Origin: Corynebacterium kroppenstedtii DSM 44385
GTDB lineage: Bacteria; Actinomycetota; Actinomycetes; Mycobacteriales; Mycobacteriaceae
NCBI RefSeq assembly: GCF_000023145.1
Contig: NC_012704.1
Coordinates: 868,001 to 932,000 of the forward strand
Reading direction: 5' to 3'
DNA length: 64,000 bases
Below, one piece after another: positions 39,318-48,094 of this stretch. Below the pieces are notes generated by a model. That model was given only the letters and a program-made list of their open reading frames with translations. It was not told where the DNA came from and ran no database searches. The translations under genes were made by a program, and so were the position numbers. Every line of letters starts with the position of its first letter. Positions within the stretch are counted from its first letter, which is position 1.

Positions 39318-41501
39318 CTATCGCGTAACAATGATCGTTTCCCAGGGGCCTAGCGTGACGCGGGTTTCCTCGTCGTTACCAGCGCTTTTCTCCCCGGTCG
39401 ACGTCTCCAGAGTGGTTGCCGTGTCCATCCGTGACGACGCTTCTTTCCCTTCTGACGCACCAAACCGGAAGATGACATCCCAGTCGTTAATGCCACTGTC
39501 GTGGGGGAGTGGAACCTCAGCTGGCTCGTCGGCAAGGTTGATGAAGGCCGATATGGCATTGTCGCCGTTGGCCTGGGCCGATGCTGTGTTACCCCCACCG
39601 GCAGGGACAGCAGTATTCGTGACGGGAGAGAACCTATCTACCCGGATCCACCTACCGCGTCCCGGTGATTCGTCGACAACCGGCGGGGTTGAGAGCGCAC
39701 CCGAGGCATTGACGTCGGCGCCGTGAGCTGCCGCGGCAGGGTTGCCGCTATCGTCATGCCAGGACACTGAGATGGAGGCGAAGTTCCCTGAGCGCAGGAG
39801 AGGGAAATCTTCTCTCAGTGCGATGAGCTTCCGGTACGCATCATGGATGGCCTGATGAGAACCCTCCGTGAGCTCGTCCCAATCTAACCGCGCGGAGTCG
39901 AATGTTGATTGCGCAGACGGGTCAGGCACGGCGTCGTCACTCCATCCCGCGCGGGCGAATTCGCGCTTGCGCCCCTCCTTGGTCAACTCATTCAGTTCAT
40001 CGGATTCATGCGAAGCAAAGAACGGAAATGGTGTGGAGGCACCCCACTCCTCGCCCTCAAAGAGCATGGGCGTGTAGGGAGAAGTGAAAACAAGCGCTGC
40101 TTTCGCGACTTGCTGCTCCGGCGTGAGATTCATGCTCGGCCGGTCGCCGGCGGCGCGGTTGCCAGTCTGATCGTGAGTCGTCGTATATGTGACAAAGGAC
40201 GACGCGGGTTGTGTCGCATGGTGGATCGGCCGCCCATGTGTCCGGCCACGGAACTGCGAATAGCGGCCATCATGCCAGAAGGCGCGGGTTAATGCCGTAG
40301 CAAGAACCTGGGGAGAACCGAAATCGCCATAGTAGGCGTGGTGTTCACCGGAGACCGCCGAATGAATGGCGTGGTGGACGTCATCACACCACTGGCCAGC
40401 CAACCCATATCCGCCGGCTGCGACGGGGCTCACGATGCGCGGATCATTTTGGTCTGATTCCGCGATGAGTGTGCGGGGAATACCGGTACGGGCTGTCACG
40501 TCCCGCGCCACGTCGTTCATCTGCTCCAGGATCGGGTGGGCACCCGGGTCGTTGAACGCGTGAACAGCGTCGAGCCGAAGGGCATCGATACGGAACTCGG
40601 TGAACCAGCGTCGGATCGCGTCCATGATCAGGCGCCGGACAGTGTCTGAATGATCACCGACGAGGTTGACCACCTCGCCCCACCCGGTTGAACCACCTGA
40701 AGTGTAGGGCGCGAACGCGCCGCCATAGTATCCATCCGGGCCGAAATGGTTATAGACGACATCAAGGCATACTGCCATGCCGTGCTGGTGGGCCTCATCA
40801 ACCAGTTCCCGCAGACCGTCCGGCCCGCCGTATGACTCTTGGACAGCAAACCAATTGGTCCCGTCATATCCCCAGTTCCGCGTGCCTCCGAAGGGGGCAA
40901 CAGGCATGAGCTCAATCGTCGTTACTCCCAAATTCTTGAGATAGGGGAGCTTCCCGATGAGTCCATCGAATGTTCCTTCGGGAGTAAATGTTCCGACGTG
41001 AAGCTCGTAGAGGACGGATCCTTCCAAGGGGCGGCCACGCCACTGGGTGCAGGTGAATTCGTATGTGGGTTCCCATATTTCACTGAACCCGTGGACGCCG
41101 TCCGGTTGTCGTTCGGAACACGGGTCAGGGAACGGCCCGACCCATTCAATAGCATCGCTATCTTTGGTTGACGTTGTGTCGTCGGCGGCAGCGGGATCGG
41201 TGGTGATGGAGAAGGCGTACCGGTCACCGGGTTGTGCCGGGATATCCGAGATCCACCATTCACCGGTGCGATGCAGGGGATAGATCACTGTATCGGCGTC
41301 GTCGGTAATGTCCTCGGATTCTGTAGGAGTCGACGCGGGAAGTGTCGACGAACTATGCTCGCGTGAGCTGGAACTATCCTGTTGCTCAAGAGGGCGCCGT
41401 ACATGAACACGTGCGGCGGTGGCGTCGGGTGACCACAAACGGAAATAGCGTTCCGGGGATGTCGTGGTCTCGGTGGATTGGGCGGGCCTGGTGTGTTCCA
41501 T
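39318..41501 (-). CDS. treZ: Maltooligosyltrehalose trehalohydrolase
   Basis: GH13 enzyme of 727 residues that releases trehalose from maltooligosyltrehalose made by TreY. An N-terminal beta domain is followed by the barrel with LDVVYNHFGPDGYYGG, the nucleophile region FRIDALRLDAVHAF, the acid/base region TLIAESDQND and TTTHDQTGNRA. A Ser/Glu/Asp-rich insertion (SSSREHSSSTLPASTPTESE) lies near residue 45, and another polar stretch precedes the C-terminal domain. The ATG at 41501 is chosen because TACCCT (41508-41513, minus strand) lies 6 nt upstream, leaderless style; a frame from 41549 lacks support. It is divergent from yigZ and separate from treY. Confidence 0.95.
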   Translation of the reverse strand: MEHTRPAQSTETTTSPERYFRLWSPDATAARVHVRRPLEQQDSSSSREHSSSTLPASTPTESEDITDDADTVIYPLHRTGEWWISDIPAQPGDRYAFSITTDPAAADDTTSTKDSDAIEWVGPFPDPCSERQPDGVHGFSEIWEPTYEFTCTQWRGRPLEGSVLYELHVGTFTPEGTFDGLIGKLPYLKNLGVTTIELMPVAPFGGTRNWGYDGTNWFAVQESYGGPDGLRELVDEAHQHGMAVCLDVVYNHFGPDGYYGGAFAPYTSGGSTGWGEVVNLVGDHSDTVRRLIMDAIRRWFTEFRIDALRLDAVHAFNDPGAHPILEQMNDVARDVTARTGIPRTLIAESDQNDPRIVSPVAAGGYGLAGQWCDDVHHAIHSAVSGEHHAYYGDFGSPQVLATALTRAFWHDGRYSQFRGRTHGRPIHHATQPASSFVTYTTTHDQTGNRAAGDRPSMNLTPEQQVAKAALVFTSPYTPMLFEGEEWGASTPFPFFASHESDELNELTKEGRKREFARAGWSDDAVPDPSAQSTFDSARLDWDELTEGSHQAIHDAYRKLIALREDFPLLRSGNFASISVSWHDDSGNPAAAAHGADVNASGALSTPPVVDESPGRGRWIRVDRFSPVTNTAVPAGGGNTASAQANGDNAISAFINLADEPAEVPLPHDSGINDWDVIFRFGASEGKEASSRMDTATTLETSTGEKSAGNDEETRVTLGPWETIIVTR

Positions 41502-41507
41502 ATATCT

Positions 41508-41570
41508 AGGGTAGGGGATTTGTGCCGGGGAGAGCAGGTCAGTTCTCAATGAGCAGGCCAGCTTTACAAT
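41508..41570. promoter_or_regulatory. Divergent -10 boxes for treZ and yigZ
   Basis: TACCCT on the minus strand (41508-41513) is 6 nt before the treZ ATG. TACAAT on the plus strand (41565-41570) is 8 nt before the yigZ ATG. Neither gene has a Shine-Dalgarno, so both promoters probably give leaderless mRNAs from a 77-nt gap. Confidence 0.5.
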
Positions 41571-41578
41571 AAATCCTT

Positions 41579-42340
41579 ATGAGCACCCAGCCGTTGTATG
41601 TCGTCCCGAAGGATTATCGGGACTACACCACTGAGCAGGAAATCAAACGGTCCCGTTTTATTTGTCATCTTCGGCGGGCTGATTCCGAGGACGATGCGCG
41701 CCAGCATGTTTCCGATATCCGCAAGGCATACCCTGATGCCCGCCACCATTGCAGTGCGTTTATTACCGCGGCGTCGGATGAAGCTGATGACATGCCGGAC
41801 AAGGTGAACGCACCATTAATGCTCGTTGAGCGTTCCTCCGACGATGGCGAACCTGCAGGAACCGCTGGTCAGCCGATGCTCAATGTTCTGCGCGAATCGG
41901 GAATGACCAATGTGTGTGCCGTCGTCGTCCGATATTTTGGTGGAATCAAACTGGGGGCGGGCGGCCTGGTTCGCGCGTACTCAGATTCTGTAGCGCAGAC
42001 AGTATCTATCGCGCCGACATCCCGACGTCGTCGTGCTTTACGCATGACCTTTATTGTCTCTATTTCCGACGCAGGCCGCGTGGAATCTGCACTCCGCAGC
42101 GATGACTGGTCAGTGGAACCCACTGTGTACGGGGCGGGTGCGCCTGAGGACGCACGTCCACTGGATACCAATTCAACGCAGCTCAACGAGGGTAGCGGGG
42201 GTAGTGGAAACATCGCGCAGATCAACGTCGTCGTCTCCCCGAGCGATGTCGACGCCGTGGTATCTGCAGTAGCCGCACTGACGCAAGGGGTTTTCAACAC
42301 CTACGAGACCGGAATAACATGGAGAGAAACCTCCACCTAA
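41579..42340 (+). CDS. YigZ/IMPACT family protein
   Basis: Protein of 253 residues of the IMPACT/YigZ family. The core reads SRFICHLRRADSEDDARQHVSDIRKAYPDARHHCSAFI, then DDGEPAGTAGQPML and VRYFGGIKLGAGGLVRAYSD, all strongly conserved. The C-terminal DUF1949 ferredoxin-like domain is interrupted by a ~30-residue polar insertion (APEDARPLDTNSTQLNEGSG). The bacterial function is unclear; eukaryotic IMPACT regulates GCN2. The ATG at 41579 lacks a ribosome site. Confidence 0.93.
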   Translation: MSTQPLYVVPKDYRDYTTEQEIKRSRFICHLRRADSEDDARQHVSDIRKAYPDARHHCSAFITAASDEADDMPDKVNAPLMLVERSSDDGEPAGTAGQPMLNVLRESGMTNVCAVVVRYFGGIKLGAGGLVRAYSDSVAQTVSIAPTSRRRRALRMTFIVSISDAGRVESALRSDDWSVEPTVYGAGAPEDARPLDTNSTQLNEGSGGSGNIAQINVVVSPSDVDAVVSAVAALTQGVFNTYETGITWRETST

Positions 42341-42346
42341 GGTCTT

Positions 42347-43432
42347 ATGCTCCCAGAAAGTGACGGTTCGGCTGTGAACGGGTCCGTATCTCAGAACCAG
42401 ACAAATACAATCGGCGGCCGTGATGGGCGGCCCGATCGAGAGCCCGGACGCCCGGGAATTAACCGACGCTCATTCCTTCGCGCCGCAGGAGTTAGCGTCA
42501 TTGCGGCAGCGGGTTGGGGTCTCGCCGCATGCTCATCGGATTCGTCAGATGATTCCGCAGGGCAATCGTCGGGAGCTAACCAGAAAGGTTCGAAAGGGAA
42601 AGACAGCCGAGTTGCCGCAGTAGGAATGGGCGATGGAGACACCCTTATCGCGTTGGGAATCATCCCCGTGATTACGACCTCGTACGGTGTTCAGCCAAAG
42701 GCGCTGAACAGTTGGACTAGCGAGGCTTTACAGTCGCGGAAGATTCATGACCTCCCCATCGTGTTGGATAGCACTCAAGAAGCGTTCTCAACGTCGGTAC
42801 TTGAGACGATTGCCCACAAAAATCCTTCTTTGATCATGGCGATTAACACGGCAGTGGATAAAGAAGCGCATCAGCGTCTCTCTGCCATCGCGCCCATAGC
42901 AACGCATTCCGACAAGTACCAGGACTATGAAATTCCCTGGGATGAACAGATCAAAGAAGTATGCAAAGCAGTTGATAGGGAAGGGGACGCCAACAAGCTG
43001 ATTGACGGCGTGAAAGAGTCCTTCAAGAAATACCGGGACAAGCACCCCGACATCCAGAATAAAAAAGCTGCCATCATCATGCCCTACGATGGCAAAGTCG
43101 CCGTCTACGATGATTCGGCCGGCCGGGGACAATTCATAACGAACATGGGCTACACCATCCCTCAATCGGTCCAAGGGGACGGCTCGGGCGGCCAAAGTTC
43201 GGCGTTCTACCACGAAATATCAGCCGAAAACTATGACATCTTCCGAGGTCTCGACAAACTTTTCGTCATTGATTACGCAGGAAAAAGCGAGGCATTTCTC
43301 CACGACCCTGTGTTCAACTCACTCGACGTAGCGCAGGAAGGCCGCACTCAGGTTCTTCAGGAGGAACTCGGAACAGTCATGAGCATGCCGAACCCCCTGT
43401 CCGTCCCCTGGGCGCTATCAAAAATCGGGTGA
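42347..43432 (+). CDS. Iron-siderophore-type ABC transporter substrate-binding lipoprotein
   Basis: Predicted Tat-exported lipoprotein of 361 residues of the periplasmic-binding FepB/TroA type. After a hydrophilic leader the twin-arginine motif is N39-R-R-S-F-L-R, followed by a hydrophobic core and the lipobox LAAC with Cys62. The mature region begins with AAVGMGDGDTLIALGIIPV, the usual start of siderophore-binding domains. No permease or ATPase gene is nearby, so it is an orphan that must pair with a remote transporter. I see no clear DtxR box upstream. The start has AAGG 4 nt away and lies 6 nt after yigZ. Confidence 0.88.
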   Translation: MLPESDGSAVNGSVSQNQTNTIGGRDGRPDREPGRPGINRRSFLRAAGVSVIAAAGWGLAACSSDSSDDSAGQSSGANQKGSKGKDSRVAAVGMGDGDTLIALGIIPVITTSYGVQPKALNSWTSEALQSRKIHDLPIVLDSTQEAFSTSVLETIAHKNPSLIMAINTAVDKEAHQRLSAIAPIATHSDKYQDYEIPWDEQIKEVCKAVDREGDANKLIDGVKESFKKYRDKHPDIQNKKAAIIMPYDGKVAVYDDSAGRGQFITNMGYTIPQSVQGDGSGGQSSAFYHEISAENYDIFRGLDKLFVIDYAGKSEAFLHDPVFNSLDVAQEGRTQVLQEELGTVMSMPNPLSVPWALSKIG

Positions 43433-43444
43433 CCATTTCTTCGC

Positions 43445-43450
43445 TAGAGT
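43445..43450 (+). promoter_or_regulatory. -10 box of a leaderless small gene
   Basis: TAGAGT is followed by 6 nt and the ATG at 43457. No Shine-Dalgarno is present. Confidence 0.45.
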
Positions 43451-43456
43451 GTAAGC

Positions 43457-43693
43457 ATGAGTTCTCAGGTTGATCGATACGTCGCAGCCTCACCCGCACA
43501 ACGTAAAGCTGATGTGAGAAAATACTCCGCCCGCGGTGCCACCTTCGCCGGTGTCGGAATTATCGCGCTGATTACCAGCGCAGTAGCAAGTTCGACATTC
43601 TTCATCATCGTCAGCATTCTCATCGTTGCCGCTGGAGCATGGGATGGCTACAAAGTCATGAGAATCCTCAAGCACGAAGATACGTGGACATAA
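43457..43693 (+). CDS. Small two-helix membrane protein
   Basis: A 78-residue protein starting MSSQVDRYVAASPAQRKADVRKYS, with hydrophobic helices at about residues 30-46 and 48-66. I do not recognise a family. It lies between the siderophore-binding lipoprotein and the S4-domain gene, all on the + strand, and probably has its own promoter (TAGAGT 6 nt before the ATG). Confidence 0.75.
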   Translation: MSSQVDRYVAASPAQRKADVRKYSARGATFAGVGIIALITSAVASSTFFIIVSILIVAAGAWDGYKVMRILKHEDTWT

Positions 43694-43702
43694 AACCTGG
43701 TC

Positions 43703-44104
43703 ATGTCACCGACGAAACACAGCTCCACAGCGGACAACATCTCAGCTGTTCGTACCGACATATGGGTGTGGGCTGTCCGCCTATACAAAACCCGCACCGC
43801 TGCCACCGGCGCAGTCCGTGCTGGCCACGTTAAAGTCAACGGCAAACAAATCAAACCGGCACAAACAGTCGTCCCTGGCGACACTGTCCGCGCATGGTCA
43901 CATCACCGGGAATTCATTGTCGAAGTCGTCAAAACTCCCACCAAACGTGTAGGCGCAGCCGTAGCGCGAGAGTGCTATATCGACCATTCCCCACCGCCAC
44001 CGTCACCCGAAATACTTGCGTCCATGCCGCGCCGGGATCGTGGCGCTGGCCGTCCTACTAAGAAAGAGCGTCGGCAAATGGAGAAGCTGCGGGGACGTCG
44101 GTAA
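43703..44104 (+). CDS. S4-domain RNA-binding protein (Hsp15/RqcP-like)
   Basis: Protein of 133 residues whose first half is a complete S4 domain: DIWVWAVRLYKTRTAA, GHVKVNGKQIKPAQTV and PGDTVRAW. The C-terminal tail is basic (RRDRGAGRPTKKERRQMEKLRGRR). The domain layout matches Hsp15/YrfH-type proteins, which bind stalled 50S-nascent chain complexes, and ribosome-quality-control RqcP. The start at 43703 lies 9 nt after the upstream stop; TAAAAC 6 nt upstream is a weak -10 candidate. Confidence 0.9.
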   Translation: MSPTKHSSTADNISAVRTDIWVWAVRLYKTRTAATGAVRAGHVKVNGKQIKPAQTVVPGDTVRAWSHHREFIVEVVKTPTKRVGAAVARECYIDHSPPPPSPEILASMPRRDRGAGRPTKKERRQMEKLRGRR

Positions 44105-44146
44105 GGACCGAACCAGAAAAGGTGCGATTGAATATGGGCGCTTAGT

Positions 44147-44296
44147 TTATTGTTTTCGCTCACTCGAGTACTTGAGCCCGACGGCGACGAGCACAAGGAG
44201 GATAAAAACAACGAGTGCCCACTTGGGTGGGAAGAACGCTAGGGAAAAGATCGCTGAAATAAGGATCAGGATGGCGTCTTGTGCGCGGAATTTCAT
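44147..44296 (-). CDS. 49-residue membrane protein
   Basis: A short open frame read from an ATG at 44296 to TAA at 44147. It starts MKFRAQDAILILISAIFSL, continues through FFPPKW into a second hydrophobic stretch VVFILLVLVAVGL, and ends KYSSERKQ. Two transmembrane helices with a Pro-Pro turn are predicted. AAGGAG lies 7 nt before the ATG, a strong ribosome site that argues it is real. It follows the relS-like gene on the same strand after 77 nt. No function is known to me. Confidence 0.75.
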   Translation of the reverse strand: MKFRAQDAILILISAIFSLAFFPPKWALVVFILLVLVAVGLKYSSERKQ

Positions 44297-44373
44297 CTTT
44301 CTGCTCCTTCTGTGATGTGCCGAGTATAGCGGTGACCCACTGTTGCTCAGATCATCTAACGATAACGATGAGA

Positions 44374-45444
44374 CTATGATTTGCTTGCCGCGCCTAGTCC
44401 AGCATCAAGAAGTTTTTTCCACCGATTGCCCAAGCGACCTGAGCGGGTCTCGCCGTGATCCCCGATATCGACAGTTTTCTTGATGTGGTCCCGCCCATAT
44501 CGCGCCAGGAGAACATCGTCGACCATGCGAACTTGTCCCGGAGGGAAATCTGGGTGCATGACCGACCTGACCGCCTCGGCGAGGTCGTCGGATAGTAGCT
44601 CGCGTAAACCGCCGACGTCGGTAATGCCGTGGGCAGCCAACATGGCGTACGCGTAGCGGTAGTATTCGCTTTTCGAGCGGGGGAAAAGCGGCCCAAGGAT
44701 GACGGTGAGCACGCCCGGCAGGATTTCCGGAGAGAGCGACGCGTCGTCGGAACTATCCGTTGCTCGAGGAGTCTGGTTGGCAATGGACGCGATTTGGTCG
44801 AATTGCTGGTCGGCTAGTTCGATAAGACCGGCGGCAAGAGTGAATGCCCGATCGATTCGTGGATCGCTTCCCGTATTTGGTCCTTTGTAGCGGACATCAT
44901 GTTCGAACTCGGCCCACGCGTGTTGAAGGACAGTCCGAATTTGAACTTCCAACATTTGCCCTGAATATTCGGCTAATTCTTGAATCAGAATATTGGTGGA
45001 GTCAGAGGTGATGTCTGGGATCCGGCAGATGAGATGGAGAGAACCATAACCGAACCCACCAGCTATTCGGGTTTCAGCTGCTTTGTCGACGACGCGGTCG
45101 ATCTCGAAGTGCTGTTCGAGTACGCGCCGGATTTCCGGGATCTCAGTGGAGTGAAAAGTTGTTACCCGCACGCCAATGAAGTCGTAGGCGTCATCGAATC
45201 CGTGGGGGAAGAACCACTCACCGGTAGCAGTTTTCTTCTCTACCTTGTCTAGGAGGCTGGGCAGCGCTTTGATTCGAGCAGTGACAGCGTCGAAAGCTAT
45301 TCCGGAATCGCCAAGGAGATCCTCGATCGTTCGAGCGAATTGCTTCGCGGCAAGTGGGTGCGCGGAGGTCCATGTCGCGTATTTCTTTCGTGCTTCGCGC
45401 TGCCTCGAGGTTTCCTTGGGCGGCTTGTGGTGGCGGTGGGACAA
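44374..45444 (-). CDS. relS: Small alarmone synthetase (RelA/SpoT domain)
   Basis: Protein of 356 residues with a (p)ppGpp synthetase domain and no HD hydrolase domain. Motifs include TARIKALPSLLDKVEKK, DFIGVRVTTF, GFGYGSLHLI and EVQIRTVLQHAWAEFEHDVRYKG. The C-terminal ~130 residues form an accessory region. As I recall, the corynebacterial RelS enzyme is encoded next to treY, as here, and makes mainly pGpp; this assignment is by synteny and domain only. It starts with TTG; GAAAGGA lies about 13 nt upstream. It lies directly downstream of treY (77-nt gap), possibly co-transcribed. Confidence 0.85.
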   Translation of the reverse strand: MSHRHHKPPKETSRQREARKKYATWTSAHPLAAKQFARTIEDLLGDSGIAFDAVTARIKALPSLLDKVEKKTATGEWFFPHGFDDAYDFIGVRVTTFHSTEIPEIRRVLEQHFEIDRVVDKAAETRIAGGFGYGSLHLICRIPDITSDSTNILIQELAEYSGQMLEVQIRTVLQHAWAEFEHDVRYKGPNTGSDPRIDRAFTLAAGLIELADQQFDQIASIANQTPRATDSSDDASLSPEILPGVLTVILGPLFPRSKSEYYRYAYAMLAAHGITDVGGLRELLSDDLAEAVRSVMHPDFPPGQVRMVDDVLLARYGRDHIKKTVDIGDHGETRSGRLGNRWKKLLDAGLGAASKS

Positions 45445-45521
45445 GGTTGAGTAAAGGTTCCTTTCGTATGATCCGTGACGACGGGTGATCCGTTATGGAC
45501 AGTACATGGTCGGGTTAGAAC

Positions 45522-48044
45522 TTAGCGCGGGGATTCGTCGGGCAATGACGGTGTGTCACGAACCAGAACGGTGTATGGATGCTGGTGGAGGAGGTCCGCG
45601 AGAGCAATGTCGCCGCTGTACCGTTCACCCGTAAACCGGTCGGTCCACCGTCCGGCGGGAAGGGATAGTGTTGTGTCTTTCCACCCACCAGATCGTTCGA
45701 GTTCGAGTGGCTTTCGCGTGACCAGAACGACGACGTCCACGTCGGTATGACGGCTACCTCGTGCGAAGCCTATAGCGTGATGAGCAGCCGGACCTTGCGC
45801 AAAAACGGGGACGTAGGAGGCCCCGATAAAGCTATAGGGGCGTTCGCGACGAACCGCTAGTGCCACAGCTGTGACCGCGATCTTGCGAGCCTGGGAATCT
45901 GGAAGCAGGGGAATGTCGTCGACGCTAGGGCCCTCGGGTGATGACACATGAGCGCCGAGCCCCACAGCCTCGCGGATTTCTGCCAAGGCGGCCCTTCGTA
46001 AGTGGTAGTCGACGAAACGGCGGTTGTCGGGATCGACCAAACTGTCTTCGGGGAATTCAGTGCCCTGATAAATATCAGGTATCCCGGGGGCAAGGAGCTG
46101 AAGCAGTTTCCGTGACAGACTGACGATATGCCCAGATGAAGCTATCTTTTGCACAAAGCTGGTGATGAATTCTGCCGTCTCTTCTGTAAACAGCGAGTCA
46201 ATCCATTCGTGGATGGACTTTTCGAATTCCTCATTGACGTCGGTCCACTCGGTGTGCAAGCCGGCTTCGCGCACAGCCTTGGTGGCATATTCGTGAAGTC
46301 GATCGATGAGCTGTGAGTCGATCCGGCCCGACGATGGCCACACGCCGATAATGTTCTGAATCAAGAACAGTGATGTCGCCGGATCCGGGGCAGGAGCGCG
46401 GGTGTCTAATTCGTTCAAGAAGTCCCGGTAGTCATCGGGGATTTCCGTGAGCTCGATAATCCGCGCCCGGGTATCTTCACCACGTTTCGTGTCGTGGGTT
46501 GTCAGCGTCGTCATGGACCGCGGCCACAAATTCGCTCGCTCGGACTGGAGAAGATGGAATTCAGCCGCTGACACACCGAAAAGCCCAGGTGAACCCCCTA
46601 CCTCTTGAAGAGCGATTAAGCGACACGCGCGATAGAAGGCAGTATCTTCAACACCCTTCGCCATGACTGCACCACACACTTGGGCAAATCGCGTCCAGGC
46701 TTCCCCGTAGCTCATGAGACCTGCTGTCATGAGGTCGAGGGCCGCGCTCCTCTCGGGGTTATCGTGGGCCATCTTCCGGATAACAGTGGAGGTTAATCGC
46801 GAAAGCGATAGGTAATCGGCACGATAGACCGGCATATGGGCAATAACGTCGGTGACGGTCAGCGTCAGTTCCTCATCGGTAACATCCTTGCCGATGGTTG
46901 ACCAGTTGTCATGCCGGATAGCACGTGCCAGTCGGCGCACCTCTGCAGCTAGCTCATTCGTTGCGACATCGCGTTTCAGAGCGACGATGGCGGACTCATA
47001 ACCGTCGGAATCCCAGGTCGATTCTGACCGTTCCTGTGCGATAACGCCCAGGCTCTTTTCGGCAGCACGGTTGATAAAGATGCCATCCAGTTCACGAAGC
47101 GCGTCGTAACCTGTGGTTCCGTCGACATCGAGCCGTGGATCTAAAGGCTCAGCGTTGCCAAGGATCTTTTCGATGAGGAGCAAGCGGTGATCACCCACCA
47201 CGCCACGAAGACGTGACAAATAACCGAATGGGTCGGCGAGCCCGTCGGGATGGTCGACGCGGACACCGTCGATAAAGCCGGCCGCGATGAGTTCCCGCAG
47301 CACCCGGTGCGTGTGTTCGAAGACAACGGGATCTTCTTGTCGGATTCCCGCGAGGCCGTTCACAGAGAAGAAACGACGGTAGCCGATGACACCATCGCGC
47401 CAATACCGCAGGGCGTAGCGCTGTTTTGAAAGGACGTCGAGAGGGTCGTCTCCTTCTGTACCGGGGCGAACAGGAAAGTAGTTGCCGTAGTAGTCCAGGA
47501 GGAATCGGCAGGGTTCACCACTGCCTTCTACATGAGCAGGTGCGTTGTCCTCATCGACGGGGACGATAGTGATGGCATTGACGTCATCGGGGCTGCCGAG
47601 AACCGGAATTCCTAGCTTTCCATCGGCGCCGTTGCCAGGGGACCAGTCGATATCGAAATACGAATTGAATCGTGATTCTTCCCCGTAGGTGAGGACGTCC
47701 CACCACCACGGATTGTCTTTAGGTACGTCGATACCCAAGTGGTTGGGAACGATGTCAATGATGATTCCCAACCCTTCCTCATGTGCTGCCTGAGCTAATT
47801 CCTCGAATCCCTCGCGTCCCCCCAGAGCCGGATTGACTTCGGTGGGATCGATGACGTCGTAATTATGGTTCGACGACGATGGAGCAGTCAGGATAGGGGA
47901 GAGGTAGAGGTGAGAGACGCCCAGTTCGTTGAGGTAGGGCACGATGGCTTTGGCATCGGCAAAGGTGAAAGACCGCCCGTGCGGATCGGCATCCGGGCCG
48001 CGCAATTGCAGCCGGTACGTCGCTGAGAGTGAACGGCGTGGCAT
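45522..48044 (-). CDS. treY: Maltooligosyltrehalose synthase
   Basis: GH13 enzyme of 840 residues that converts the reducing end of maltodextrins to a trehalosyl unit, upstream of TreZ. It begins SLSATYRLQLRGPDAD, and the barrel has IIIDIVPNHLGIDVPKDNPWWWD, GVRVDHPDGLADP, LLIEKILGNAE and TTHDTKRGEDTRAR, the TreY signatures. The C-terminal domain contains PDIYQGTEFPEDSLVDPDNRR. The ATG at 48044 follows AAAGAGGTAG. It lies between a hypothetical gene and the alarmone synthetase, 4 kb from treZ. TreYZ trehalose feeds osmoprotection and mycolate transfer where mycolates are made. Confidence 0.96.
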   Translation of the reverse strand: MPRRSLSATYRLQLRGPDADPHGRSFTFADAKAIVPYLNELGVSHLYLSPILTAPSSSNHNYDVIDPTEVNPALGGREGFEELAQAAHEEGLGIIIDIVPNHLGIDVPKDNPWWWDVLTYGEESRFNSYFDIDWSPGNGADGKLGIPVLGSPDDVNAITIVPVDEDNAPAHVEGSGEPCRFLLDYYGNYFPVRPGTEGDDPLDVLSKQRYALRYWRDGVIGYRRFFSVNGLAGIRQEDPVVFEHTHRVLRELIAAGFIDGVRVDHPDGLADPFGYLSRLRGVVGDHRLLLIEKILGNAEPLDPRLDVDGTTGYDALRELDGIFINRAAEKSLGVIAQERSESTWDSDGYESAIVALKRDVATNELAAEVRRLARAIRHDNWSTIGKDVTDEELTLTVTDVIAHMPVYRADYLSLSRLTSTVIRKMAHDNPERSAALDLMTAGLMSYGEAWTRFAQVCGAVMAKGVEDTAFYRACRLIALQEVGGSPGLFGVSAAEFHLLQSERANLWPRSMTTLTTHDTKRGEDTRARIIELTEIPDDYRDFLNELDTRAPAPDPATSLFLIQNIIGVWPSSGRIDSQLIDRLHEYATKAVREAGLHTEWTDVNEEFEKSIHEWIDSLFTEETAEFITSFVQKIASSGHIVSLSRKLLQLLAPGIPDIYQGTEFPEDSLVDPDNRRFVDYHLRRAALAEIREAVGLGAHVSSPEGPSVDDIPLLPDSQARKIAVTAVALAVRRERPYSFIGASYVPVFAQGPAAHHAIGFARGSRHTDVDVVVLVTRKPLELERSGGWKDTTLSLPAGRWTDRFTGERYSGDIALADLLHQHPYTVLVRDTPSLPDESPR

Positions 48045-48094
48045 GGTCTACCTCTTTCCTCATTGTCCCGTGGAGTGGTTGATGTCCACGGTCT

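Noticed and set aside
42338-42343. TAAGGT before the siderophore-binding lipoprotein as a leaderless -10
   Set aside because: It is only 3 nt from the ATG, too close for a leaderless start; AAGG within it is better read as a weak ribosome site.
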